Below, in pieces: positions 24,041 through 36,662 of a stretch of DNA of 64,000 bases. How positions within the stretch are numbered: the first letter of the stretch is position 1; each line of letters begins with the position of its first letter. Both the position numbers and the translations under genes were made by a program. Source of the stretch: Whalleya microplaca (lineage: Eukaryota > Ascomycota > Sordariomycetes > Xylariales > Xylariaceae); contig MU385723.1 in assembly GCA_022497155.1 (NCBI GenBank), positions 1-64,000 of the forward strand. Direction: 5' to 3'. The notes beneath the pieces were generated by a model that made no database searches, was not told the DNA's origin, and was given only the letters and a program-made list of their open reading frames with translations.

Positions 24041-26852
24041 TATGCATCAATAGAACGATATTGATCTGAATGATATTGATGCAATGAGGATGGTTCGTAA
24101 CGGACGAAGTGTTTATTTATAGACTCCCAATTCAAACGCAGTGAATAAGAAGATACAAAACTGAACCGGAAGAAGGAGGCATACGAGTACTTATAAATTT
24201 GAAGGGAAGTTGGCTCTCGGTCTATCGGTGAAGGCTATCTACAAGTTGAACTCGAGCTCAGTCGAAGTTACTTTCGCAAGGTCATTCACAGGCTTCAAGA
24301 GAAACTTGCACGACTAATTTTTTAGGTACTTTTCCGCGTAAAATATTCTAAAACTTCTCAAGACCGAAGTTGCGAGTTCTATGGTGTCACTAGCTGTCAT
24401 TACTTGGATTTGACATTCAGAAACGGGAACGCGCAGATGTGGCTGTTGGGATCCATGAACATGGCTGCACCCCCAAACCTTTCGTTATCGTATGAGTGCG
24501 AGGGGGTTCGAAGCCACATTGTCGCAGATAAATTAGTGCCTAGGTAATCCATGATGGCGGGTATTCGTAGATGCGGCAGCTCTGTGGGGAATCTTACTTT
24601 TAACAATGAATACTAACTACTTGCAAGACCCTTAGGCCTTGATCCCTTCTACCCCTTTAGTTTCTTTTGGCTATCATGATGTTATTCCATCATGGTAGCA
24701 ATATAACACCCAGGACAATCACAGAGCGATTCTGACATTAAATTCCACCTGCATGACTCCAGGGATGATGAGTCGAGCGCGTTAATCCTTCGCTCAGTCA
24801 TGGCTCAAAGGTCTATATTACAGCTTCGATACACTCATGGGTCTGCAGAAGCCATATATGATTAAAGTAATGGACTAGACGATCAATAAGATGCTATCTA
24901 CAGCTTGGTGGAGGTGTATTCTATGACCAGATGCAATGAAGATGCAAATGTCTGAGAGTAAGTAGACTACTTAGTACCCAAGCAATCCTATTTTGTAGAG
25001 TTCGATGATGGTAGCAACAGACAATTGAGTAATTGCATAACCATTTCGAATAAACTATGAACCATAGGATTAAATTATCTGGCATATTATATAAGCGCAC
25101 TTGAGCGTAGAAGTCGGTAGAATCCGAAGTATGTCTAAGCAAAAACTGACCTTGTACCCCTTTCCACAAAGTCCACAGTTAACAGGTCATCACGATTCAC
25201 ATAACCATTACGACGAGTATGATTTAAATTATCCCATCACTCAATTATCTGCAACCATGCATCATCAAATAAAAGCTAATGCCTTTAAAATGGAAGAGTA
25301 CAAGTGACATTTGAGAGCCTGAACAATTCCACCAGTTAGTTATGCTAAAGACCTACACGCGCAGGCCTAAATAAATGCTTAGCTCATTAATTGCATAGCG
25401 CATAAGATGCATAATGGCATGCCCTAAGCTGCTGCCTTTTGCCCAGAACTATTGATGTTGCAGTCATTTCTAATATTAGTAGAGCTCAATTCTAGGTGAG
25501 CTAAGTGCTGTTTGGAAAAGTTGAGGTAACCTAAAATGGGTTCAGCTTTACATTTTGAACAACATAAATACTGAATCGACAGCATAGCAACTCAATACTT
25601 GTCGTCACAGAATTGGATGTGCATGAAAATGATACGACACGCACTTAGGTGCCAGAATTCACCACCAAGATGGCTATCACCAAGTTCATGACCCTACTAG
25701 GTATAGAATTCTCCGGTATGTACATCCAAGTGTTGTTAAGTTCAATCAAGCCCCAAAGAAGTCTGTATGAACGGGCTGAACAGATGATTGCATCATCTGC
25801 GTACGGTGGCTTGTCGGCAAAAAGACACACATCGACAACCAAAACATGACACCCTTATCATGGCATTCGGGAAATGAGCTACGAATTCATAGCTGTTACA
25901 TGGAAAATGGAGGTCTCTTGTGATGCTTACATGCGAACGTGACTGAATGTCTCCTTCCCCCAAGAATTGACATGGGCCCCAGCATGCCGGCCGGCCTTGC
26001 CTCCGCATACAAAAGTAAGTATTACTTCATGAAGCCCAATGATCGCCCATTATCTTGCTTGTTTTCATGAAAATGGTAGCCCTGTTGTCAGTAATGCGCC
26101 AGTAAAAGCCGCCAGCTCTCCATATGCTGTGGTCACATCTCGGCGAGACTCGATGAATGGCCAACCCGTCTACTCTAGTTCCATCATCTTTGTAGTATAA
26201 CGAGAGCACACAGACAGTTTTCAAACTGTTCTTGAACAAGGTATTTCTAGAAGCGCCGAAGTAAATTGTTCATGTGGTTCAACATTGAGAATGTCATCAT
26301 CTGGAATCTCGGCCTTATTCTAAGGATCCGCCAGGTCGCAAGCTGAAAGATTTCAATCACTTCATCAATGCCGTAACATCGTGTCTAGATCATGAGATGC
26401 CCACAGCAGATTCCATGGGGTTAAGGCGCGTATATGTGTACCAAGGCGTCGGGCAGCCTTTCTATCTTAGTAACAATATACTCACCTTCAACAGATAGCT
26501 TATAGTAAACAACCATATGGTTAGTAATATCTAGTCTTCCTAAGGATAAGGCACTTTACACATAATTGAGCTTCAATTGAAGCTTTCCCGGCGAGCACCT
26601 CAACATGGCACGAAAGTGTGGGATTATCAATCATCTGCACGCATTTGCAAATCATGATAAGCCATGTATGTTCAATAATTCATCATGACAGTTATTGTAC
26701 GCTATACCAAGACTCCTCTCGAGGTCTTTGGGTATAATAAAGTGACAATCGCGATGACCGGCTATTCTATATGGCATTGGTCCGTTATATAATAAAATCA
26801 AAGCAATAAATGTTACACACATAACGCCGTTTCTCGTAGAGTTCGTACCAAG
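24041..26852. other. Intergenic, nothing firm
   Basis: A short minus-strand frame at 24,400-24,606 (contains MDYLGTNLSATMWLRTPS) could be a last exon behind a ccccacag acceptor, but no upstream exon was found. An inverted repeat tgcatcaat/attgatgca spans about 24,044-24,084. The rest is unremarkable and slightly AT-rich. Confidence 0.4.
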
Positions 26853-28808
26853 TTACCAACCAAATTGCTCACAGTGGACCTCGACAGCAGGCCCACCGAC
26901 ACTAATGCAGCTTGCAGCTGTATTCCGTACAACTGTCAACAAGCCATCGGGCCCGCAAGCGGCAATGAGCACGCGTTGGTCTTTGCTAAGGGACCGCACT
27001 GCGGCCTTAATCTCGCTCTCGGTGTCGGGTCTGCCGTGGATGATAGGCAAGTCGGATATGCTGGTCATGCCCGAGCGGCTCTCCGACTGTCTCATGATTC
27101 CTTTCTCGTCCACGTCAGACTCATCCCGCAGACCGACAGAGGATGATGGGCCGCTGATAGTAGGGTACTGAGTGTTCTTTGTAAAAGCTGATAGTGGGGG
27201 GGTTGGCGATGAATCCTTAGAGGCTATGGAAGCTGGACGGGTTGCAGCGGTCGATGATGGTTCGGCCGGGGATGAAGGCACAAGCTTCGTGAGATGCAGC
27301 TTAAGCGCGATCCTGGGTGCATGAGCATGATTGCGAATGTGGTTGAGGTGGTGTGTGAACCACGAAAGATTATCTTGACACAGGTCAGTATGCTTCCAAG
27401 CAAGTTTACATATGTATATGATTACGTACCATGTCCCCTGACAGCCCATATGAAGTCTATTTGTTGTTTCGAATGTTCAGTCATTCGCTGAAGCATGTCG
27501 GCGGCTATGCCGAAGGTGAAAGTCGCCCCAGAGCCGCCCGCGACTAAGATAACCTTGTCATAATCCATCGGATCGGGTAGTGTCCCGTAAGGACCCTCAA
27601 CTGAAACCTTTAGACTCGCTCCTGGATTTTGTGCCGCATATTTGTGTAGATCTCTTGTGAATCCGCTGTATGTGTTGATGATCATTTCCATCGGATCACT
27701 GGCCACAATGGTGAAGGGATGTGTCTCGAACGCGCGAATCTTCGGAAGCCAGACGTAGCAGTGCTTACCTGGTCGAGCACGATGAAGAGGTTTCTTGAGG
27801 ACTATTCTAGTACCCTGTTCTGGAAGGGCATAGATTGAAGCTTCGTTGTTGACACTATTGTAGGCCAAGCGAGACACACGAATAAGGCGATCCAAAAACC
27901 AGAGCGCGCCAATGACCACAGTTGCGTATAGTACCCGATCCTTTTCAAATTCCGGACGGTGTAGGCCCATGGTGACGACTATGACTATGAATAGAGCGAC
28001 GTGAATGATGTAGAATAGCTCGTAGTTGAAACGTCGTAAGATCATGCCCGCTAGGACCGAGAAGAGCAGGGCAAACCCAAGAATGATAGCGGCTGTGACG
28101 ATTTCCTCGCGAAGTACGTTCACCCTCCCCTCGTGAATGAAGTAGGCTGCGTAGACACAGCCATGACAGATTGCATATACAAGTGTAGTGTACCCTGAAA
28201 TTTGATGTAGGACGTTGAGTCGCTCATAGGAGTAAGCGGTGAGTATGGCAAAAGGGGTGTTTTTCAAGGCTAGGAAAACCACCAAGACCATATTCCCCGC
28301 CGCCAACCTAAGTCAATGTGTGTTAGTAACAGCTTCTAGACATATCCATAGATTGTGCTTACCAGCCAAATCGAGCAGCTAAATCTGTTGGTTTGCTAAG
28401 ATCGGTGCGATAGAAGCTGAAAAGGAGGTTCAGAGCCACGTAGGCGGTGACAAGGATGGCATGCCCAAGAGAAGTGAAACCAGGGATTTTCCGTACGAAT
28501 GTTCTTCTCGCAATCCTAAATACGACTGTTAGAAATTCGGCCTCTCGTTCTTTGTTTTTGCATGCTTACCTCGTTAAGGCAACAAAAGGCGTTAAGATAA
28601 AATTGCTTGACTGAGACCAGCCACACCGGTTGGCCAAGATGCGTGTCCAGTGTGCAATGATGAAGACAGCAACAAGGGCACCTAGAGAAGCTGCGTAGAA
28701 TGATAGGATTTCTGCGTTTTCCCTCTGTCGTGCTAACAACCATGCCTGTTTGGCGGCCTCCGCTGCCTCTGCCGTCTTAGTGGCTGCCGGGACAGAAGAT
28801 GATGACAT
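26853..28808 (-). CDS. Ferric/metal reductase, transmembrane (FRE family)
   Basis: Four exons on the minus strand (28,808-28,570; 28,515-28,363; 28,307-27,430; 27,373-26,853), separated by introns of 54, 55 and 56 nt, give 596 residues. The start is the ATG at 28,808; an upstream TTG in the same frame is not used. The N-terminal half is multi-pass membrane. Two bis-histidine haem pairs with the canonical 13-residue spacing are visible: H165/H179 and H233/H247. HPFT at 327-330 is the FAD-binding motif, GGSGAT at 388-393 the NADPH-binding loop, and the protein ends in the family-typical EQFGW. Such enzymes move electrons from cytosolic NADPH across the plasma membrane to reduce Fe(III) or Cu(II). 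There is no signal peptide. No permease, multicopper oxidase or siderophore gene is adjacent. It is close to the usual length of filamentous-fungal FRE proteins. Confidence 0.93.
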
Positions 28809-31800
28809 GGTCACCCTCAAAAGATACTATAGCTCTTTATAACTCTTATGCGTACGATAACTCGTTTGTGTTCCTAGAGTGTTGTAGGATATTGAGTTCG
28901 AAGAGATCGTGAATATATGTTGTCCTGAAAGAGTGGCCCCTCTATATAGTTGATAATTCGCCGGTATCTGTTGAAGACTGGAGTCATGTCAGAGAATATT
29001 GTTGATATTGAGCCTGTATGAGAGACATAGTGCTCAACTAAGGTTTAGCGTAAAGCTTAATTACCTAGTAACTGTTGTCAGGCTTAGGTATAAGCCCAAT
29101 CACTGTTAAGTTCCTGATATCGAAGAGAGACTAGTTGGATAGAATTCTATATCAATACAACTCGATGGGTTAAGGATCCAACCGTAGGCAATGTGAGCCA
29201 AGTATAATCACGAGCCTCGTCATGAGTGTTATCACAGCTAGGCGAGGTGAATCAATAGAAGAAACCAAAGCATACCAACCCTCTTATAACCTATGATCAC
29301 TTTCACTGGAAAGAGCCTAGGGGAGGGGGGGCTAAGTATTAAACCATGACCACGATTCGTGAATCTTGGCTAGCACATGTAGGTGAGACCTTGCTCTAGT
29401 TTCTTCATGACAGCCATACTTAGATCAATCCTCTTTTACCTAAAGGGGAACTATCATACATCCCGTGGGGCAGGATTCAGTCGATTTTCCTACGGGTCGA
29501 GAACAATGGTCAACGCTACATGGATGTCCATTATAGGGTAGGTACCATAGTAGATGATGTACGGCAGGGATTAAGCACGTTGCAAGGGTAGATGCTCGTC
29601 ATAATTACAAGGATGATGCGACATAGAGTGAATAGATAATACAACATACACGCTATGTTTCCACGAGACATAGTTACATATAAAATACGTAGTAGATAAA
29701 GAAGCCGGCGTGAATGTACCTGAGGTGGCATGGCAGCGAAGGTTGTTGAAAGTTGAGTCCAAGTGGATGGAGGGTGTGACAGACTCATTTCGGAGACAAG
29801 TACTTTTAGGAAAGGATATAAGAAATATGTAGGTGACGTTTGGGATTTTAATGGTTGGCTTGTACCTGTTGATATGATGAGGAGGATGGAAAAGGATGAG
29901 GATAATCACAAGTCTCGGTACCGACTGTCAGGGGGGATGGGGATCTAAAGATGACTGGTTCGTATTAATGGATAAGCCGGTTCCGTACCATGATTTGAGG
30001 GAAAAGGTACATGGATGCACTGTCATCTTTACCTTACCATGCAGCAATTCTTATCCTCGGTCTTTCTGTTTTTTTCCTTTCCCCCTCAATGACCCACGAT
30101 TTTCACTCGACTCAAGCAACGGTCCGACGTCGATACTAATATGGATAAAACGTCGGACCCGGACGATCCATTACCGCATACAAGACTTTTTTTTCCTTTT
30201 TAGGACTTTCAAAGTTACACACGCTTTTCTGTATGGAGGTTCTTAATCGCCGCCCCCCAGCCTAACCCGATTGCGACTTAGCAGACCACCGATATCTTCA
30301 ACTTCGAGCCTCCCACGTTCTGGCCATGTCTCTAAATGACAACGGGTCTCGGATGTAGGCCACAAAGCCATGTAGAACCTGACAGCAATACTCGAATGAT
30401 CACGGTGATGGGTGGCCACATGCTGCCTTCGGCGGATTCTTAAGTTGCAGGGCCCAAATGTTAACATGTCGGAGTTTGTGCAAATCACATCTCGAACCAC
30501 ACTAGCTTGCGACAATGCGATTTGGCTAGGCACTTCAGTCACACCGATAGTAGTCCTTGGTCAATGGTTACATGTCTGAAGATGATGTAGTAGGGCGTCG
30601 TCTATATGAGTAACTTCCATGATTACGCAGAAGATTTAGGTGCTTGGCTGAAGGACATGTCGTCAATATATCCTCAATATACATACACACTCGTGGCAGC
30701 ACACACACAATTGCGTTTCCCCACAATGTCACCAATGTCACCAATGTCAGCATGCCCAGAGTCCTAACCAGGTAGCTGGGGCCCCGTTGTATATATTGTA
30801 GTGCTTGGCTCAACGTTACGTAGTCGAAAAATAGCATGCGACTAGACACATCGTGTACTTTTATCAATCTTGCTTACTCAGTTATGAGGCAAATTTAGTC
30901 CATGCCAGCGACGGATCATCAACTGTAAAGGCATTAAAACCTTGGCCCCCAATGAAACATATTTGCCAACAACAGACCACACGAAGCGAAAGAAACTCAA
31001 CCTCCAGATGCCGCGGAAGCGCCGCGAGTCAAGGTGGCTGAGGGCGGAGTTGGTTGCGTTTAGAACCGCTTCAATGGCCACTACGAACAGAGAAGCGGCG
31101 GTTGCACATGCAACATCTAGAAAAGACAACAATCTGTCGTGACTTAGTCGGAAACTAGCGTGCTTCAGCGGCTTATTCTCCGACCCTGTTACGGTCGGCT
31201 TCTACATACGTGTACGAGACCGCAAATGCACCGCATGAATGCCTCCCGCCACCATCGTTGATCCCCACAGATCTGATAACGCTGAGGTCCTGGACTTGTC
31301 CTGGTTAGGCAGTTCGATGAAGAGATCCTTGCGTCACATCATCACAACGCTGATAGGGTCGAGATGAACGCACATATGTATGTATCTTCATTTTTGTATC
31401 AACACGACTTCGACAGCATCGACACTTTATAATGAGTTGATACCTTGGATGACAAAATGCTTTGTTAAGCACACACCTTCTCATCTCGTCTCCCTCATCC
31501 AAAGAACTTTGCCTACCTTCTAGTTTGACTTGATGGCGACATCCTACCCAAGGACTAGCAATCCTACGGCCTACGGAGAAGGCGGGTTAATTAGGTAGGT
31601 CTCAACATACGTTATATCGCATAGATCCATAACCAAGCTTGATTAGCCCGATCCTCCTGCTGTCTTATCTATACTACACAATATACAATAATGGTATCGG
31701 GCTAAACCGTGGGCTGAACCACTACGTAGTAGGAGTAGATTACAAAGCTTAAGTCGCTCACCAGGAACGATACTCCAGTTTCACGGTTACCATCCTGATT

Positions 31801-32714
31801 CATGTATCAATGTGAACTCAAATTTGCGGGTATTGGCATAGCTGAGATCACGAATGAAGTCTCAATCAGCTATTGTTCAGCAATTAGTAATATCCTATCG
31901 CAGAAGGACCCGCTTGAATTACTATACATGATTCGAGACAGTTGACTACTTTAGTGTATATACATGCACATTGTCTCGGGGCATATCTATCGAATCACCT
32001 GTCAAGATACATATGATTAGAGTTGGATGACACCTACATACTACCTAGTTGGCTTTTTGTAAAACCAATCTAATCCCAAAGAGGATACTATAGTCACGGA
32101 GTAGCACCGTCTGACAAGTCCCGACTACCACCGGGTGCGACCGTCCTGATCTGATCTCAGTGATAGTGAAAACCGGCTTCAGATAGTCTCAGGGGAAGTA
32201 TTGGAGGATCCAGCCAATCCGGCGAAGAGAAGGCAATCAATACCAACCCATACTGTTGGAAACCAAATTTAAGCTTTATTCTTGGCAATTACTCGCTTTC
32301 GGTAGATATCTTGCGAAAATGCAGCGATCAGCCCTACACGCATCAGCCTCAAGCCACATATCTTTAACTTCACTTCAGATATCCACCGGTTGATAGGGCG
32401 GGCATCTAGGCTCTCAAGATACATTAAGCCGTTACTATCTTTGGCTAAGCACTAGTTATCACGGCAATCAATTAGTCAAGTGGGCCAATTCACTAACCAC
32501 AATCAGGTCGCATCGATTGTTTCAAGCTGTATTTTACCGGAAAACACGAATCTGGGGAATCCATGATGTTATGATATGTAATCTTTCTCCCAATTTAAGT
32601 CTATATTGATGTAAGAATAAATCAAAACTGCAGAATTTCGCTATATTCACCATCAAACCAATTAAGCCGCAGTCAGCATGCTCTACCACGGTCGCCGACG
32701 CGTCCTTTTCGTCA
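28809..32714. other. Intergenic with a 9-bp triplication, no gene recognised
   Basis: Nearly 4 kb with only short, unsupported frames. aatgtcacc is repeated three times at 30,725-30,750. A pyrimidine-rich block occupies about 30,040-30,100. A minus-strand hydrophobic frame at 30,878-31,132 lacks an ATG and a family. No RNA gene was seen. Confidence 0.45.
28943..28948 (-). promoter_or_regulatory. Putative TATA box of the ferric reductase
   Basis: TATATA within tctatatagt lies 135 bp upstream of the reductase ATG. TGATAA (28,951-28,956) directly beside it matches the HGATAR core recognised by iron-responsive GATA repressors such as SreA. One such hexamer can occur by chance. Confidence 0.35.
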
Positions 32715-34322
32715 TCAGTGTGCGTCTGCAGGGCGTGGCAGTGGCAGGTTTTCAGGAGCCAAGTGCTGTGCCACGGCCGTAAGGATCTTCGCTGAGGTCT
32801 TTTCATCAGCGGTGTCATTGGCGATCTGCCTAAGCACATTACTGATGTTAAAGATAACATCGAGGATATCCTTGCGATGGAGGCGGTATATCCGGATAGC
32901 TTCCTGCACTCTCTTTTCCATCTCCGCTTCGTCGACGATTCTGAGCTCCGCTCTGAGCTCAGCCTCCGTCTTCTGACGTTGCGGCCTTTGAAGTTCCTGT
33001 ACTCTTATCTCTGCATCCACCAGCCTAGCCTTCGTCGTTTGCAATTGACCACTGAGCTGAAGGGCTGTGAGACCTAGGTGCCGCGTGTCGTTGGGGAGGT
33101 CATTCACCGCTCTCAACATTAGCTTGAGCGCGTCTTCGGCATGAATGTCTTTGTCGAATCCTAGGCCTTGCGCGAGGGTCTCAATTCCTTGCATCAGAGT
33201 ACCCATGGCGTTTCGGGTTCTGTCGATGGCTTCCCAGAACTCTGCCATGTTGTTGTTTATCGCCGCACCTTGCAAGAAACGATGATTGGCATGATCAAGT
33301 TCCTTACGTATACGCTTGATCTCTGCTCTTGCAACTTGAAGCTCCTTGTTCAGCTGCACAGGGTCCGCAGAGCTTGGAGATGTACCAAAGTCCCTAAGCG
33401 TATGTACTTGATCTTCGAGATCTTTGATTCTTGCCTGTAACTTTGCATTCTGTTCTGTGAGATGACCAGTATTCCCCTGTCCAGTGGATCCCGTTGAGTC
33501 TGGTGCTGGGTTTGGTGCTGAGGCCGGTGCATTCTGGCCAGCTTTTGCAAGCTCGAGTTCCTTCCTGAGATTTTCGGCCGTCTGGTCGGCTTGTCGCGCT
33601 TGGTCTTTAAGCGTGCGCTCTCGGGCTCGGGAGTCGGATGCTTCTTGTTTTAGGTGCTCAATCTCGCCATGTTGTTGGTTTCTATGCTGGCGACAGGTAC
33701 TGAGGTCACTTCGAAGGTGTTGGATCCTGTCTTTCAGCTCCCGTATCTCTTTCTCCGAACTATCCGATGATTTAGGGTCGTCTTGCTGGGCCTCCGAACC
33801 CTTCTGTGCGTGTCCTTCTCCAGCTTCCGGGTTTTTACTTGCCTCCCGAAGTTGGTCATTCTCAGCATGTAGTTTTTCGTTCTCTGTTCGGAGCTCTTTA
33901 ATACTGTGCTGTTGCTCCCTACGCCTGTTCTCTTCGCCTGCCAACCTCCGAGCGATGTACTCGAGGGCCTTCTCGCGCTCAGCAACAAGGCGATTGAAAT
34001 ACTCTATGCGGACGGTGTTCTTGCCCACAAGTTGTAGCTTTAGGCCTTGAAGCCAACTACCTTCCCCAAGCTGGATTATATTACCAATCAATTGGTCGCT
34101 TTCGGCTTCGGTGATCTTCCGTCCTGTGGCCTTCTCATACTCAGCGATCTTTCTTGCGACAGTGTCGGCGACGGAGTCATCAAGCTCTTCTGCCGTGTCT
34201 AAAAGACCGTGCTCTGCTTTTCGCTTGTATAAATCTAGAATATGCTGGTTGTCCATAGGATCAAAATCGGCTTCAGGGAAAACAAATCCTGAGCCAGGTC
34301 GTAACTCGTTATTGGCAACCAT
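32715..34322 (-). CDS. Orphan coiled-coil protein
   Basis: A single-exon protein of 535 residues starting at ATG 34,322. Residues 1-100 are a mixed N-terminal region (ATGRKITEAESDQLIGNIIQ). Residues ~105-345 are highly charged with heptad-like Leu spacing (IKELRTENEKLHAENDQLRE), interrupted at ~245-280 by a Pro/Ala/Gly-rich hinge (PASAPNPAPDSTGSTGQGNT). A second helical part runs to ~480, and the tail ends in PLPRPADAH. No signal peptide, membrane segment or enzymatic motif. It resembles cytoskeletal or scaffold coiled coils only in a generic way, and I recognise no specific family. The long clean frame and heptads support a real gene. The long plus-strand frame at 33,484-34,050 is its antisense shadow. 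Confidence 0.75.
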   Translation of the reverse strand: MVANNELRPGSGFVFPEADFDPMDNQHILDLYKRKAEHGLLDTAEELDDSVADTVARKIAEYEKATGRKITEAESDQLIGNIIQLGEGSWLQGLKLQLVGKNTVRIEYFNRLVAEREKALEYIARRLAGEENRRREQQHSIKELRTENEKLHAENDQLREASKNPEAGEGHAQKGSEAQQDDPKSSDSSEKEIRELKDRIQHLRSDLSTCRQHRNQQHGEIEHLKQEASDSRARERTLKDQARQADQTAENLRKELELAKAGQNAPASAPNPAPDSTGSTGQGNTGHLTEQNAKLQARIKDLEDQVHTLRDFGTSPSSADPVQLNKELQVARAEIKRIRKELDHANHRFLQGAAINNNMAEFWEAIDRTRNAMGTLMQGIETLAQGLGFDKDIHAEDALKLMLRAVNDLPNDTRHLGLTALQLSGQLQTTKARLVDAEIRVQELQRPQRQKTEAELRAELRIVDEAEMEKRVQEAIRIYRLHRKDILDVIFNISNVLRQIANDTADEKTSAKILTAVAQHLAPENLPLPRPADAH

Positions 34323-35516
34323 CTTGTCTCTGTGGTCGTTGTTTTGAACTAGATTAAGGCAGGTGAGAAGTTTGGGAGATATGTTTATTTAAAGCAAAAA
34401 TACGTTCAGGATGTAGTTTCTGGGCTCTTTCTATATATAGTTGTCGCATTATACGCGAGACTGCGTACGGTATTGACTATCAAACATAGACTTTGTGTAA
34501 GTTTCATTGTTCTCTCACATTACAAGATCCCACACGTTGTAAGGGAGGAGACATTGTGTGATCAAGGGCCTTGTTTCGTTCCCCTTTTGAACCTGAAATA
34601 AAGAATCAACCTGATATGTTGTTCGCTAGGTTGTTTCTTGGAGAGACTTGGTCGTGGACTAGGACAAAGGAATTTAGTCTACCATAGACCAGGGGTAGCG
34701 GGCTTACCAACGAAGAAACAGAATTAGATCGTATCGACGACTTGTCAAAGCTTGCACACTTTAGGAGATATGAGAGTAGAATTCACTGCTTCTTTGTACA
34801 AAAGTCCAAAATTGATTATATGAAGAGGCTGCATGATCGTGAGATAACTGTAAGGTCTAGTCTAAGTCGTTCACAAAGGACACTGCTCGTACTCGAACAG
34901 TAGCAAACTAAGAAGGTAAATACCTGACTCTTCGTATAATTACCTTATGGACTATAGCCAGTATTAAGTGCATTGTATAATGAATGTATTGTCACGTCAC
35001 ATTTGGTTCCCTCTGCTAGGTGCTTTGAAATGTCAGATTGGAGTCAATTCTCTTCTACATTCATCTAGAACTAGCCTACCTTAAGTGTATCGTCATTTAT
35101 AATCATCGGCATCGCTTACGTCAAAAGCTAGATACATGTATACATAGATGCCTACCAGATCAGAGTGATCTTTCATCTATTACGTACATGTACTAGGTAG
35201 GTACCTAGGTAATGTAGGTACGCATATATAGAAATTGGAGAGGGTAAGGTTTGCCTGGGAAAGCCCAGCCTACATATATCAGGAGGTAGTTGCACCCTTC
35301 TCTGATTCTTCACGGCTGCCAATGAATTAGGAAAGATCAATTGTCAATATCCCCATCTCAGTGGAAGCAAATGGATGTCTGTACCTAAAGCTTTCAGTAG
35401 TTGTCTCTTTCCTTGCATCAACTACTTACACAACCCCGCCTGTTTTCCTCAACCTACCTGCGTCTTCTCCATTACAACCTCTCCAGTACTGAAGACTCTG
35501 CTTGGTAATACCGACC
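34323..35516. other. Divergent promoter region
   Basis: A spacer between the leftward coiled-coil gene and the rightward F-box-like gene. The segment 35,120-35,225 is dense in tacatgta, ctaggtaggtacctaggta and gtaggtac words. A catatatag element near 35,224 could serve the rightward gene. No coding sequence. Confidence 0.5.
34433..34438 (-). promoter_or_regulatory. Putative TATA box of the coiled-coil gene
   Basis: TATATA inside ctatatatag, 111 bp upstream of the ATG at 34,322 on the minus strand; the spacing suits a fungal core promoter. Confidence 0.4.
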
Positions 35517-36662
35517 ATGAGTTTGGTAGTAAATGTCGGCAGCCTGACCCATGGTGGTCGTTCTGTCAGTAGTCTCCCGTATGAGATACGAAGAATGATC
35601 TTCGACAAGTCGGAGAGCGTCACTTCTGTACGTAGCTTGGCTCTTACCTGCTGGGCCTTTTACGAGGTCTACCAGAATGACGAGAAGTATATCATGAGAG
35701 CAGTCGTTCTTAACACAATTCCCTCTTCGATCATGTTTCTTGTCATCGCTAGATATGAGGCATCTAAAGCAAATTGGAAGCCAAACGGCTTTCGCGAGCT
35801 ACCACTGGGAAAAGGTGCTTACATAAACGGAGTTCGAACGTTCTGCGATACATTCATCAGGCCGTATACATCACAGCACCTACTGTCTACGTATAACTTC
35901 ACCTTCAAGGTGGCCGAATCTATTCAAGAATTCCACCATGTTGCCGTGAGAGCTATACAGGTAATGACCCACGAAGCAATGACATGTCGAACTCACCCTA
36001 TCTGTCGCCCCTCTACGACGGAACTTTGTCGACTGGTAGGGGCTGGTTATATATACGAACTAGCCATCATCCTTTTCAGCTTCGGCGACGGTATACGAAG
36101 AAACGGTTTCGATACGTGTTGGCGCTACTTCTGGCTCTCCTTTCCCCCATGGCAAGGTCAGCAGGTGCGGTGCTTAGAGAGATCACTCGAAGAACACCTT
36201 GGATACACGCTCGGGGGTCGATCGTTATACGCAGGATTGAGAGCGTGGGAAAGCCCCCACACTGGTAGCTTTGATGAAGACGACCTAGTCCGATCGTCTG
36301 TTCCCCATGACAGCGGCCTGTGGCTCCCTACTGTCAGCGGATCTGGGTTGTCGCTAGATATCAGCTCCGTATTGAAGAAATACAAGGATGAAGGCTCAAT
36401 GCCTTGCAAAACCTGGTTCTTTTTAATTGGTGAAGATACCATTAACCACAGTCAATTCGATACACCATATAAAAGGAATACGCATATTTCACCAGAAGCC
36501 TACATCACACACGAACGGGTGTATATTGATTTGAGCAATGATTATGACGTTTTCTGGGATAGGAGTCGGCTCGAGAGGATGTATGCTGAATTCCCTGCTA
36601 TGGAGGCGATGTATGCAGCTTTGAAAGATGTTGTGGTGGAAAGATGTGATCTATCCCGCTAA
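35517..36662 (+). CDS. F-box-like protein, function unknown
   Basis: 381 residues from the ATG at 35,517, with no intron. A same-frame TTG at 35,502 would add five residues but is not a plausible start. Near the N terminus (~residues 17-55), SLPYEIRRMIFDKSESVTSVRSLALTCWAFYEVY matches the fungal F-box-like pattern: LP-x-E-I, then S-L-x-L-x-C, then an aromatic. The remainder is a globular region rich in Trp/Tyr with no motif I recognise, as is common in the large family of fungal F-box-like proteins of unknown target. F-box proteins usually link substrates to SCF ubiquitin ligases through Skp1; for this degenerate box that role is inference. Confidence 0.75.
   Translation: MSLVVNVGSLTHGGRSVSSLPYEIRRMIFDKSESVTSVRSLALTCWAFYEVYQNDEKYIMRAVVLNTIPSSIMFLVIARYEASKANWKPNGFRELPLGKGAYINGVRTFCDTFIRPYTSQHLLSTYNFTFKVAESIQEFHHVAVRAIQVMTHEAMTCRTHPICRPSTTELCRLVGAGYIYELAIILFSFGDGIRRNGFDTCWRYFWLSFPPWQGQQVRCLERSLEEHLGYTLGGRSLYAGLRAWESPHTGSFDEDDLVRSSVPHDSGLWLPTVSGSGLSLDISSVLKKYKDEGSMPCKTWFFLIGEDTINHSQFDTPYKRNTHISPEAYITHERVYIDLSNDYDVFWDRSRLERMYAEFPAMEAMYAALKDVVVERCDLSR

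Noticed and set aside
24495..24515. tRNA-like T-arm (gggggttcgaagcc)
   Set aside because: No acceptor stem, D-arm or anticodon arm can be formed around it; similar isolated ggttcgaa words elsewhere also fail. No tRNA, rRNA or CRISPR array was found in the window.
33484..34050. 188-codon plus-strand frame rich in Ser/Cys/Arg/Phe
   Set aside because: Antisense shadow of the coiled-coil gene; composition is that of a reversed Glu/Lys/Gln-rich sequence.
35502..35516. Five-residue N-terminal extension of the F-box-like protein from a TTG
   Set aside because: Fungal nuclear genes start at ATG; the next in-frame codon at 35,517 is ATG.
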